Positions 53,861-61,825 of a stretch of DNA of 64,000 bases are shown here, one piece after another (the stretch's first letter is position 1; each line of letters opens with the position of its first letter). The notes below the pieces were generated by a model, which did no database searches, had not been told where the DNA came from, and was given only the letters and a program-made list of their open reading frames with translations. Both the position numbers and the translations under genes were made by a program. Source of the DNA: CATQHD01 sp965243165 (GTDB taxonomy: Bacteria; Actinomycetota; Acidimicrobiia; Spongiisociales; Spongiisociaceae); NCBI GenBank assembly GCA_965243165.1, contig OZ251535.1, positions 2,914,001 to 2,978,000 of the forward strand, in the 5' to 3' direction.

Positions 53861-55561
53861 CTATTCGGTGTAAGGGATGACCTCGGGCCCTTCGGGGCGG
53901 GCCACGATCAGCAGCTTCGGGTGCTCCGCCGAATCCATGACGGCGATCACTTCCTCCGCCGTAAGGGCCGCCGCCTCCGCATCCGGCCTCTCCCAGACCT
54001 GCACGTCAGCGCCGGTGCGCTCCCGCACCATCCGGGCCGCCGCCCCGCCGTCAGGCCCCCCCACCAGCACCACCGACTGCACCCTTCGGCCTGGTTCGGC
54101 CGGGGGAGGATCTGCTCCGCGCTCTTCGGCCAGGTCGGCCCGGCGAACCGCCCGGTGGTAGGCGGCGGTCAGCCCCACCACCGCCGTCAAAGCCAGCGGC
54201 CAGCGCATGGTGTACAGGGTATAGGCGTCAAAGGTCTGTTCCATGACCGAGACCAGCACGTCGTAGACGAGCACCAGCAGGCTGACCAGGGCTGTCAGGC
54301 CCCCTGCTCCGAACAGGCACACCAGGTAGATGCGCCGGTTGGGAGACCGAAGTTCCGGACCGGGGTCGGCGGCGCGCCGGCGCTGGATCGACGACCAGCC
54401 GCGTTGCCAGAGCGGGCCGCCCACCGCCAGCACCGCCGCCGCCGCGATCAGGGCAGACCGGTCGTAGGCAGCGGGGTAGATGAAGCGGGGAGAAGTAAAC
54501 GCCTCGATCGACGCCGCCAGCACCGCCGCCGCTCCCCCCGCCGCGGCCAGCAGCCCCACCCCCGCCACCGTGTAGTCGTACACTCGGTCTACCTCGGTGC
54601 GCACCGGATCGGGCGCCGACCGGAAGACGCTCCGGTGATAGCGCCACAACCCTCCTCCGACCGCCGCCATCGCCAAGGCGAGCGGGAGCTCGCTGAAGTG
54701 GACGCCGGCCGGATGGACGGAGCCGCCGGCCAGCCAATCCAGCATCCGGTAGGTGAGGTTCCAGACTCCGGCCAGCCCGGTTATGAGGCCTCCCACCACT
54801 CCGGCCAGCAGCACGTAGCCCCGCCAGAGCGGAGTGCGTTCCCCGGAGCGGCCCAGCCGCAGCCAGTAGCGCATCCAGACCGCCCCGCTCACCGCCAGCC
54901 CCGCCGCCGATTCCCAGACGGCGCCCTCACCCCCGGCCAGCACCCGGCCTCCCCACAGCGCGTCGTACCCTCTCTGCAGAACGGATTCGAGCAGAACAAC
55001 CCCGAAGCCGGCCGCGGCGGCCAGACCGGCCAGCGACCCCAGGATCACCCCCCATTCGAGCCGGACGGAGCGGACCCGCCGGACGGCCGTCATGTGGTGG
55101 AACAGCCACACCATCCCCCACACCAGAGCGACCGCGAACGGGGCGGAGTCGAACCGGCCCTCCAGCAGCCGAAACAGCCATACGATGCACCCGCCGCCCG
55201 CCGTCAAGAGCCAGGCCAGCTCCGAAACGGTCAGGTAGACCTCCCATCCGGGGGCTTCCCCGCCCTCGGCGCGGAGGGTGCGCCTCACCCGCAGGGCCGC
55301 CAGCGCCAGGCCGGGCGCCCCCACGATCACACACGAGAGCATGAAGGCCCGGTCGCCGGTTCCGGCGTCCGCGAAGCTGAACAACCCGCTGAGTCCGGTG
55401 GCCGCCGCCGCCGTCAGCAGAAACAGCATCCCGTACTGGAAGAAGCGGCGCAGTGCGCCCCCCCGGTCCCCTTTCGACCTCGAGGACAGGAACACGATCA
55501 GGACGATGACCGCCGCCAAGAACAACACCAAAAACAAAACGATTCCAACCAGAAACAGCAT
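53861..55561 (-). CDS. DUF5671-type multi-pass membrane protein
   Basis: 566 residues from ATG at 55561, with GGGAGG nine bases upstream; the frame is open further upstream but that part overlaps the preceding gene. It has an N-terminal membrane anchor (MLFLVGIVLFLVLFLAAVIVL) and then repeated four-helix DUF5671-like modules, such as RRFFQYGMLFLLTAAAATGL, RLLEGRFDSAPFAVALVWGM and VYDYTVAGVGLLAAAGGAAA. The last about 100 residues are soluble (SVVLVGGPDGGAAARMVRER). Function unknown. It directly follows a single-pass envelope protein, with 4 nt between them. Confidence 0.78.
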   Translation of the reverse strand: MLFLVGIVLFLVLFLAAVIVLIVFLSSRSKGDRGGALRRFFQYGMLFLLTAAAATGLSGLFSFADAGTGDRAFMLSCVIVGAPGLALAALRVRRTLRAEGGEAPGWEVYLTVSELAWLLTAGGGCIVWLFRLLEGRFDSAPFAVALVWGMVWLFHHMTAVRRVRSVRLEWGVILGSLAGLAAAAGFGVVLLESVLQRGYDALWGGRVLAGGEGAVWESAAGLAVSGAVWMRYWLRLGRSGERTPLWRGYVLLAGVVGGLITGLAGVWNLTYRMLDWLAGGSVHPAGVHFSELPLALAMAAVGGGLWRYHRSVFRSAPDPVRTEVDRVYDYTVAGVGLLAAAGGAAAVLAASIEAFTSPRFIYPAAYDRSALIAAAAVLAVGGPLWQRGWSSIQRRRAADPGPELRSPNRRIYLVCLFGAGGLTALVSLLVLVYDVLVSVMEQTFDAYTLYTMRWPLALTAVVGLTAAYHRAVRRADLAEERGADPPPAEPGRRVQSVVLVGGPDGGAAARMVRERTGADVQVWERPDAEAAALTAEEVIAVMDSAEHPKLLIVARPEGPEVIPYTE

Positions 55562-55565
55562 TGCT

Positions 55566-56093
55566 TCAAACCTCCCGCAAGTCCGGCTTCGGCGGCGGGG
55601 GGAGATACTCGGAACACCGGCGCTGCGGCCAGTCCTGATGGGTGATGCGCCAGCCTTCCCCGTCCTCTTGGCGGGCCAAGACGAACGACCGGTGATGCGA
55701 ATAGTCCATATCCAACGGACGCTCTCTGGTGACCCGGACATCCACGAAGGCTGTGCTTCCCTCGAAGACGGTGTCCAGCAATTCGATCCGGTAGGCGCGG
55801 TCCTGCAGGTGGCGGGGGGGCGTTGCGGTGCATTCCCGCCGCAGCCGGTCGGAGAGGTAGGCGCGGGCCGCCCCGCGCCGCCCGTCGATCATGGCCGACA
55901 GATAGAGCTGCACCACGCCTTCAGGGGTTTCGGGGTCCAGCGCCGCGTCCCTGGTGAAAGCGGTGACCGCAGCCGCCGCCAACAGAACGCCGATCACGGC
56001 CCCCGCCCACAGCAGTATCCGGCTTCCAGGCTGCGAAGCCGCGGCCTGCGGCGGAGGGCCGCCGCTCCTCTCCGGCGGAGAATCAGGCGCCAT
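55566..56093 (-). CDS. single-pass membrane protein of unknown function
   Basis: 175 residues from the ATG at 56093 (MAPDSPPERSGG); longer starts overlap the divergent nitroreductase. A Pro-rich cytoplasmic start is followed by one transmembrane helix (ILLWAGAVIGVLLAAAAVTAF) and an extracytoplasmic domain with an NTF2/DUF4878-like look: EGVVQLYLSAMIDGRRGAARAYLSDRLR, then a beta-rich end (FVDVRVTRERPLD, SFVLARQEDGEGWRITHQDW). No clear ribosome site. It precedes the DUF5671 protein by four bases, so the two are probably co-expressed. Confidence 0.6.
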   Translation of the reverse strand: MAPDSPPERSGGPPPQAAASQPGSRILLWAGAVIGVLLAAAAVTAFTRDAALDPETPEGVVQLYLSAMIDGRRGAARAYLSDRLRRECTATPPRHLQDRAYRIELLDTVFEGSTAFVDVRVTRERPLDMDYSHHRSFVLARQEDGEGWRITHQDWPQRRCSEYLPPPPKPDLREV

Positions 56094-56182
56094 GGCCGAA
56101 TCCGAAGAAGGAAGAGCCGGGGCGGAGGCGGCAAGCCGGGCAGGGAACCGCCGCCCGGCGGCGCGCGGTAGGGTATCGGCCC

Positions 56183-56698
56183 ATGAACAGAACATACCAG
56201 CGCATCCTCGGCCTGCGGGCCATCCGCCAGTTTCAAGACCGCCCCCTCGAGCCGGACGACCTGGAACGGTTGCTCGAGGCGGCCCGCTGGACCGGGAGCG
56301 CCAAGAACCGGCAGAACTGGTCGGTGGTGGTGGTCCAAGACCCCGCCCAGAAGGAACGGCTGGCCGGTTGCTGCAACACCGCCGGCCCCCTGCATAGGGC
56401 GCCGGCCGGGCTGGCCCTGGTGCAGGAGCCGGAGACGTATGAGTTCGACATCGGGCGCATGGCGCAGAACATCATGCTGGCGGCGGATGCGCTGGGGATG
56501 GCCTCCTGCCCGGTCACCATGCACCGCGAACGCCTGGCCGCCGAGGTGCTGGGCCTGCCGGACGGCCGGCGCTGCCGGTACGTCATCGCCGTCGGGTATC
56601 CGGCGGATCGGGCCAAACCGGCCCGCTTCGGAGGCCGCAAACCGATCGGGGACATCGTCCACCGGGATTCCTACGGCGGGCAGCCGGCCGCGCCCTGA
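56183..56698 (+). CDS. nitroreductase family protein
   Basis: 171-residue FMN-dependent reductase. The N-terminal RAIRQFQDRPLEPDDLERLLEAARW is the standard nitroreductase opening, followed by GSAKNRQNWSVVVVQD (the FMN contact loop), IGRMAQNIMLAADALGMASC, and the C-terminal VIAVGYPAD. Normal family length is about 170-200 residues. ATG at 56183. It lies 37 nt upstream of the M20D amidohydrolase on the same strand, so they may share a transcript. Natural substrate unknown. Confidence 0.88.
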   Translation: MNRTYQRILGLRAIRQFQDRPLEPDDLERLLEAARWTGSAKNRQNWSVVVVQDPAQKERLAGCCNTAGPLHRAPAGLALVQEPETYEFDIGRMAQNIMLAADALGMASCPVTMHRERLAAEVLGLPDGRRCRYVIAVGYPADRAKPARFGGRKPIGDIVHRDSYGGQPAAP

Positions 56699-56735
56699 TG
56701 TGCAGATTCACCGGGATGAACATCGAGGCGGGGGC

Positions 56736-57938
56736 ATGAGCGGTCTTCTCGAAGCGGCGCGGGGGATCTACCCCCAAACCGTGGAGCTGCGCCGGGCGCT
56801 CCACCGCCGGCCCGAACAAGGCCTGCACCTGCCCGAAACCCGCCGGACGGTGCTGGAAGCCTTGGAGGGCCTGCCGTTGGAGATCACCCGGCACCGAACC
56901 ACCAGCGGCGTGGCGGCGGTGCTGCGGGGCGGGCGGCCGGGGCCGACCATAATCCTGCGGGGCGACATGGACGCCCTCCCCCTGCAGGAGGACACCGGCC
57001 TTCCCTTCGCCAGCGAGAAACCCGGCAACATGCATGCCTGCGGCCACGACCTCCACACCGCCATGCTGGCGGGGGCGGCCCGGCTGCTGTCGGGAATGCG
57101 GGCCGAGCTGTCCGGCAGCGTGATCTTCATGTTCCAACCCGGCGAAGAGGGCTACTTCGGGGCCCGCTACATGCTCGAGGAAGGTGTGCTGGACACCGCC
57201 GGAGACCGCCCCACCGGGGCCTTTGCCGTCCACGTCGTCAGCTGGTTCCCTTCTGGAACATTCCATCACCGGCCCGGCCCCCAGATGGCCTCCGCCGACC
57301 GCTTCGAGGTCACGGTCCGGGGGAAGGGCGGACACGCCTCGGCCCCCCACCTGTCGCGGGATCCCGTCCCCGCCGCCGCCGAGATGGTTTCGACCTTCCA
57401 AACGGCCGTGACCCGCCGGGTGAACGTATTCGACCCGGGGGTGATCACCGTTACGCTGCTCGAGGCGGGCACCACCCACAACATCATCCCCGAGACCGCC
57501 CGGCTGATGGGAACGATCAGAGCCCTGTCCGAAGCGACCCGCGAAGAGCTGCGGTCCGCCGTGCGCCGGGTCGCCCAAAACGCGGCCGCCGCCCATCTGG
57601 TGGAGGCCGAAGTGGAGATCGAGCGGGGGTACGGGGTAACCCTCAACGACCCCGCCTACACGGAGTTCGTGGACTCGGTCGCCAAGAGCGCCCTGGGCGG
57701 CGGCCGGGTGGAGATACTCGAGGCTCCGTCGATGGGCGGCGAGGACTGGAGCTACGTGCTCAGGGAGGTGCCGGGCGTGATGACCTACCTGGGCGCCTGC
57801 CCGCCCGGAATGGCGCCGGAGGAGGCCCCCAGCAACCATTCCAACCGGGTGGTGTTCCACGAAGAGGCCATGATCTACGGGACGGCCCTGCATGCGGCGG
57901 TGGCGCTGGCCCACGGCCGGGGCGGTTTCTCCCCCTGA
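56736..57938 (+). CDS. M20D family amidohydrolase (hippurate hydrolase-like)
   Basis: 400 residues. The di-metal site is visible: GDMDALPLQE with Asp, HACGHDLHTAM with Cys/His/Asp, FQPGEEGYFGAR with the catalytic Glu pair, and later HVV and GGEDWSYVL. A central lid domain (VTVRGKGGHASAPHLSRDPV) is typical. The family removes acyl groups from amino acids (hippurate, N-acyl amino acids, IAA conjugates). ATG at 56736; an in-frame GTG at 56700 is possible. No substrate can be assigned. Confidence 0.92.
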   Translation: MSGLLEAARGIYPQTVELRRALHRRPEQGLHLPETRRTVLEALEGLPLEITRHRTTSGVAAVLRGGRPGPTIILRGDMDALPLQEDTGLPFASEKPGNMHACGHDLHTAMLAGAARLLSGMRAELSGSVIFMFQPGEEGYFGARYMLEEGVLDTAGDRPTGAFAVHVVSWFPSGTFHHRPGPQMASADRFEVTVRGKGGHASAPHLSRDPVPAAAEMVSTFQTAVTRRVNVFDPGVITVTLLEAGTTHNIIPETARLMGTIRALSEATREELRSAVRRVAQNAAAAHLVEAEVEIERGYGVTLNDPAYTEFVDSVAKSALGGGRVEILEAPSMGGEDWSYVLREVPGVMTYLGACPPGMAPEEAPSNHSNRVVFHEEAMIYGTALHAAVALAHGRGGFSP

Positions 57939-57972
57939 CCGCCGCCCGCTTGGACTGGCGGGCCGCGCTCCG

Positions 57973-58404
57973 CTATTCGGCGGCGCCGTGCCAGAGGCGG
58001 TGGGCCTCCACCAAGAAGAGCACCGGCAGAACCGTGTCGATCAGGTGCCAGATGGTCCAGTTGTCGTTGCCGGTGCCCAGGGCGGACTCGAACCAGTTGG
58101 GCATGAAGGCGAGGGCCAGCATCACGGCGCCGTAGAACATGAAGTTGGCCCCCAGCCACCGGCGCACATCGGTCGAAGAGTCGGCGGCGCGCCGCTTCTT
58201 CTCCCGGCAAGTGGTGATCACCAGCGCCGCCAGGCCGAAGGCCATGAACCAGTCGAGCACCGTCCACACGGTGACCGGCCCGTCCATGCGCTCCCCCGCC
58301 GAGTCGTACGCGTAGAACGGGAACGCCAAGAACTGCACCGCCACCGCCAGACCCACCGCCGCCAGATAGACGCTGATCACCCGCTTGACCGCAACCGACT
58401 CCAT
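57973..58404 (-). CDS. small multi-pass membrane protein of unknown function
   Basis: 143 residues from the ATG at 58404 (MESVAVKRV) with a GGAAGG ribosome site; a longer frame to 58515 adds a low-complexity start. Four hydrophobic segments: VISVYLAAVGLAVAVQFLAF, VWTVLDWFMAFGLAALVITT, FMFYGAVMLALAFMPNWF and LIDTVLPVLFLVEAHRLW. The family is common in actinobacteria and proteobacteria but I cannot name it. It is on its own, convergent with the M20D gene. Confidence 0.65.
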   Translation of the reverse strand: MESVAVKRVISVYLAAVGLAVAVQFLAFPFYAYDSAGERMDGPVTVWTVLDWFMAFGLAALVITTCREKKRRAADSSTDVRRWLGANFMFYGAVMLALAFMPNWFESALGTGNDNWTIWHLIDTVLPVLFLVEAHRLWHGAAE

Positions 58405-58636
58405 GATCGACCACCTTCCCTTCCCGGCGGGCCGTCCGAGGCCCCGCCGCTTGCCTGCCAGCCAAATTACCAGGCCGAGGCCCTGCATCCGGGGAATCGC
58501 CCTTCCATCCTTCATCGGTCTCTGTTCAGCCCCCTGCCCGGTACCCAGGCCCGCACTGCTCTTCAGACCGGAAGAGGCTGAAATAGCTGTCGTCCTGAAA
58601 CGGATAAAAGAATCTGAGGTGGAATCTCATTAACAT

Positions 58637-61600
58637 TTACCTTAGCCAATCAGGTAGTTCTCCTAAAGCACTTTCCCCGCCACTTTTTTTCATAAAGGTA
58701 GCATTGAAAAGCTGAACAGCGGGCCAATATTCTTCATCTAGCCCAATCGCCTCTAATATCTTTTTGTCCACAGGATCCGTGAGATGGCGAATTTTACGTA
58801 CATCATAATTTCCAACGAAATAACCGGCATTTTTGACAAATTTAATAGTTTCCTTTAATGCCTCTTGGATTGGCGGCCCTAATTGGGCAACATCTTCCAA
58901 TAAATGGTCGTTGGTGGGGATGGGAATAGACGCCAAAGCTCCCTTAGGAAGATTCAACCCATCCCCAGTAGCTGCCCACCATAAAAGTGCTATCTTACTC
59001 AAGGATAGGACGAATGCGGTATTACGCGAATGTTTGTCGGGAAAAGAAAGTGTTTTACAGGCAGGTTGGTCTATTGGATTTCCAGATAAATCATATGCTT
59101 CAGGAGGATCTATAAATGAACTCAAATAATGCCAGATTACAGCCTTAAAGGTCAAGGTATGACAACCTGCACTATTAGTCAAATCACCTATACTAAGGCC
59201 AGTTGATATCAACCTATGTATTATTTTTCTCTCCTGTGGTGAACCAATCTTTAGCCAGCCTGAATACTGTTTTGAATCGGGAGAAGGTGAATACAAAATA
59301 TTTTGGAACAAAAAGGCTCTATAAGTCTTTAACCATCGATTGAACCTCGTGGATAATATCCCAGATACTGGTTTCCATCTAACGTCAGTTGCTCCAACTA
59401 AAAGAACTACTCTTACTTTAACTCCTGAGAACAGTTGATCGGGATCCTTATCGTAGGTGCTGATCCATTTTGTAGGAAATGAATCGGTTACAACATCCCG
59501 AATGGCTCTAAATCGTTCACTGAACTGAAATGATACTGGCATAATCATGGCGTATCTCGCTTTATGGGTCAGTAGTTGAAGGGAGCGTTCTACACATGGT
59601 GCATAGATATTTGGAAGTTGATTCGTTTGATAGCCTTGATAAGAATAGGAAGTTATTTTGGTACGGCTGATGAATGGAGGGTTGCCGATGATGATATCAA
59701 AGCCTCCTCCATCTTGGAATATTCTTGGGAACTCGATGAACCAATGGAAGGGTCGATGTGATTCGATCCATTGGTCTAAATCCATTCTTTCGGCTCTTGC
59801 TTCGTACAAAGCTTGATCGAGTCGGCGGCGATGCTCGGCCAGTTTTTCTTCTACTCCTGCCTTTAGCTCCAGGATTCGGTCAGGATCGTCCGTTCTCTGT
59901 TGGGCGAGAGAGAACTGGCTCATCAATTCAGCAACTGCGGCGTTGGTCGTTGCTATATCCTCTAGCTGGCCGAGGCCGAGCAGATCCATTCCGATCCGGT
60001 CTTCGGCGTCTTTATGATGGGCGATTCCGACCAAGAGGTTGCCGGTCTTGATGTTGAAGTCCAGGTCGGGCAGGGGTTCGATATGACGGTGGTCGGTCAG
60101 CTGGGCGGCCAGCTTGAGGAACATCCGCAAACGGGCTATCTCGCCTGCTTCGGGCATGAGGTCCACCCCGTACAGGTTGTTGAGCATGACCGACTTGAGG
60201 ATGAAGTAGCGGCGGTTGGGGTGCTCGTCTGCTTCTCGCAGGCAGGGCGGCCGGTCATCGAGGCCGTCGGAAAGCTCTTCGGCCCGGTCCAATAGCACCT
60301 CATAGCAGTCGGCCAGGATGTCGAGGGCGGCGAACAGGAAGGCCCCGGACCCGCAGGTGGGGTCGAGGACGGTGATCTCGGTCAGGGTCCGATAGGCGCT
60401 CTCCACCGCTTCGAGCGGGGTGAGCATCGCCAGGAAATCGGTGACCAGGGTGCGCAGGTCGAGGTTGGCTGTAACCGCCTCGTCTACGTTCTCGATCCCG
60501 CCCGCCGCCAGCCGGGCCCGAAGTTCGCGGCAGCGGCGGAGCCGGTCGTCTGCCTCCCACCAGGTCTCGCCGGGCAACCCGATCTCCGGGGGCGCTTTGT
60601 CGAACCAGAGCTCGTCCCGCAGGGCGGAGTCGTCCAGGCCCGCCGCTATCTCCGGCGGATACTGCTCGTCGATGCCGTGGAAGACCGATTCGTGGATGTA
60701 ACGGTCCGGCTCGACCTCCAGCAGGTCCATCGGATCGTCATCGAGCCGCAGCCGATCCAGCAAGGCCGGGATTACCGTCACCGAGGTCATGTACCCGGTG
60801 ATGTCCTCCTTGGTGTAGTAGGCGCCCTGCTCCTTCTGGTTCACGTACTGCTCGAACACGTAGCCCAGCACATCGGGGTTGATCTCGTTGGGTTCGTAGG
60901 TGGGGCGCTCGTCCAGATGCCAGCGGTATCCGTCGAAGAAGTCGAAGATGACCTCGAAGGCGCGGTCGGGGATCTGGATGTGGTGCTCCCGTTCCAGCGA
61001 ATGCCGGTCGAAGATGGCTCCGTTCACGTAGGGGATGCCGCCGATGATTTCTTCGATCGCGGGGTCGTCGTACAGTTGCCGGTGCGAACCCAGACCCTCG
61101 TGGAACAGGGGCAGCAGGAAGCGGCGGAAGAACCCGTAGAAGGCGTCCTCTCCCAGATGCGAGCGCACCATCTCCAGCCGGTTCCGCAGATAGTGGATGT
61201 CGCCCGCCATGAACCCTTTCTTCTGCAGGAAGTAGATGAACATGAGGCGGTTCAACAGCACCGATCCGTACCATCTGCGGTGTTCTTCTGGGTCGACGCC
61301 CTCGATCTTCTCCGCCAGGTGAAGATGGTTGGCCTTGAACTCTTTGAAGAAGCGCTTGGTAACCGGCTCGACGTTGAACTGCCTCCGCACCCGGTCCAGC
61401 ACGTCCAGCACCGTCAAATCGTCTTCTTCGGAGATGTCGAAGCAGACTCCGGCCAGCCGCTGCACCAGCCCCTCGTTGGCGGCGCCGGGCCAGTATTCGT
61501 GTTCCACCAGGCGGTAGCCGGAACCGGAGGGGCGCACCTCCGGCCACAGCCAGCGCTGGCAGTTCCCCTCGTCGAAGATCAGCAGCCGCTCCCGGCTCAG

Positions 61601-61825
61601 CCGGGACAGTACTTGGTCGATCCGCCGCCGTTCCATTGCGGTCAACGCGCCGGTGATGGACCACACCGCCACTCCCCGCTTGTCCGCCGCCGGCGCTGCC
61701 TGGGCGCCCTCCAAGGGCAACGGGAAAGAAAGGGTTCGGGGGTGGTCCCAACCCAGATAGTTGAACAAGCCTGCGAAGTCCCGCCGGAGCAGAAACCGCT
61801 TGATCTGCTCGGAGTCCACCCTCAT
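58637..61825 (-). CDS. Eco57I/PglX-like N6-adenine DNA methylase
   Basis: 1,062 residues from the ATG at 61825, which overlaps the helicase stop (ATGA). The S-adenosylmethionine motif I DPTCGSGAF is near residue 485 and motif IV NPPF near residue 710, the order and spacing of large adenine methylases of the Eco57I/BREX-PglX class. Upstream are the helical Eco57I-like regions (PDVLGYVFEQYVNQKEQGAYYTKEDI). The C-terminal third (58637 to about 59780), the likely DNA-recognition domain, is clearly AT-richer than the rest, suggesting replacement by recombination. Together with the helicase this could be a modification or phage-defence module; no restriction nuclease is in view. Confidence 0.85.
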   Translation of the reverse strand: MRVDSEQIKRFLLRRDFAGLFNYLGWDHPRTLSFPLPLEGAQAAPAADKRGVAVWSITGALTAMERRRIDQVLSRLSRERLLIFDEGNCQRWLWPEVRPSGSGYRLVEHEYWPGAANEGLVQRLAGVCFDISEEDDLTVLDVLDRVRRQFNVEPVTKRFFKEFKANHLHLAEKIEGVDPEEHRRWYGSVLLNRLMFIYFLQKKGFMAGDIHYLRNRLEMVRSHLGEDAFYGFFRRFLLPLFHEGLGSHRQLYDDPAIEEIIGGIPYVNGAIFDRHSLEREHHIQIPDRAFEVIFDFFDGYRWHLDERPTYEPNEINPDVLGYVFEQYVNQKEQGAYYTKEDITGYMTSVTVIPALLDRLRLDDDPMDLLEVEPDRYIHESVFHGIDEQYPPEIAAGLDDSALRDELWFDKAPPEIGLPGETWWEADDRLRRCRELRARLAAGGIENVDEAVTANLDLRTLVTDFLAMLTPLEAVESAYRTLTEITVLDPTCGSGAFLFAALDILADCYEVLLDRAEELSDGLDDRPPCLREADEHPNRRYFILKSVMLNNLYGVDLMPEAGEIARLRMFLKLAAQLTDHRHIEPLPDLDFNIKTGNLLVGIAHHKDAEDRIGMDLLGLGQLEDIATTNAAVAELMSQFSLAQQRTDDPDRILELKAGVEEKLAEHRRRLDQALYEARAERMDLDQWIESHRPFHWFIEFPRIFQDGGGFDIIIGNPPFISRTKITSYSYQGYQTNQLPNIYAPCVERSLQLLTHKARYAMIMPVSFQFSERFRAIRDVVTDSFPTKWISTYDKDPDQLFSGVKVRVVLLVGATDVRWKPVSGILSTRFNRWLKTYRAFLFQNILYSPSPDSKQYSGWLKIGSPQERKIIHRLISTGLSIGDLTNSAGCHTLTFKAVIWHYLSSFIDPPEAYDLSGNPIDQPACKTLSFPDKHSRNTAFVLSLSKIALLWWAATGDGLNLPKGALASIPIPTNDHLLEDVAQLGPPIQEALKETIKFVKNAGYFVGNYDVRKIRHLTDPVDKKILEAIGLDEEYWPAVQLFNATFMKKSGGESALGELPDWLR

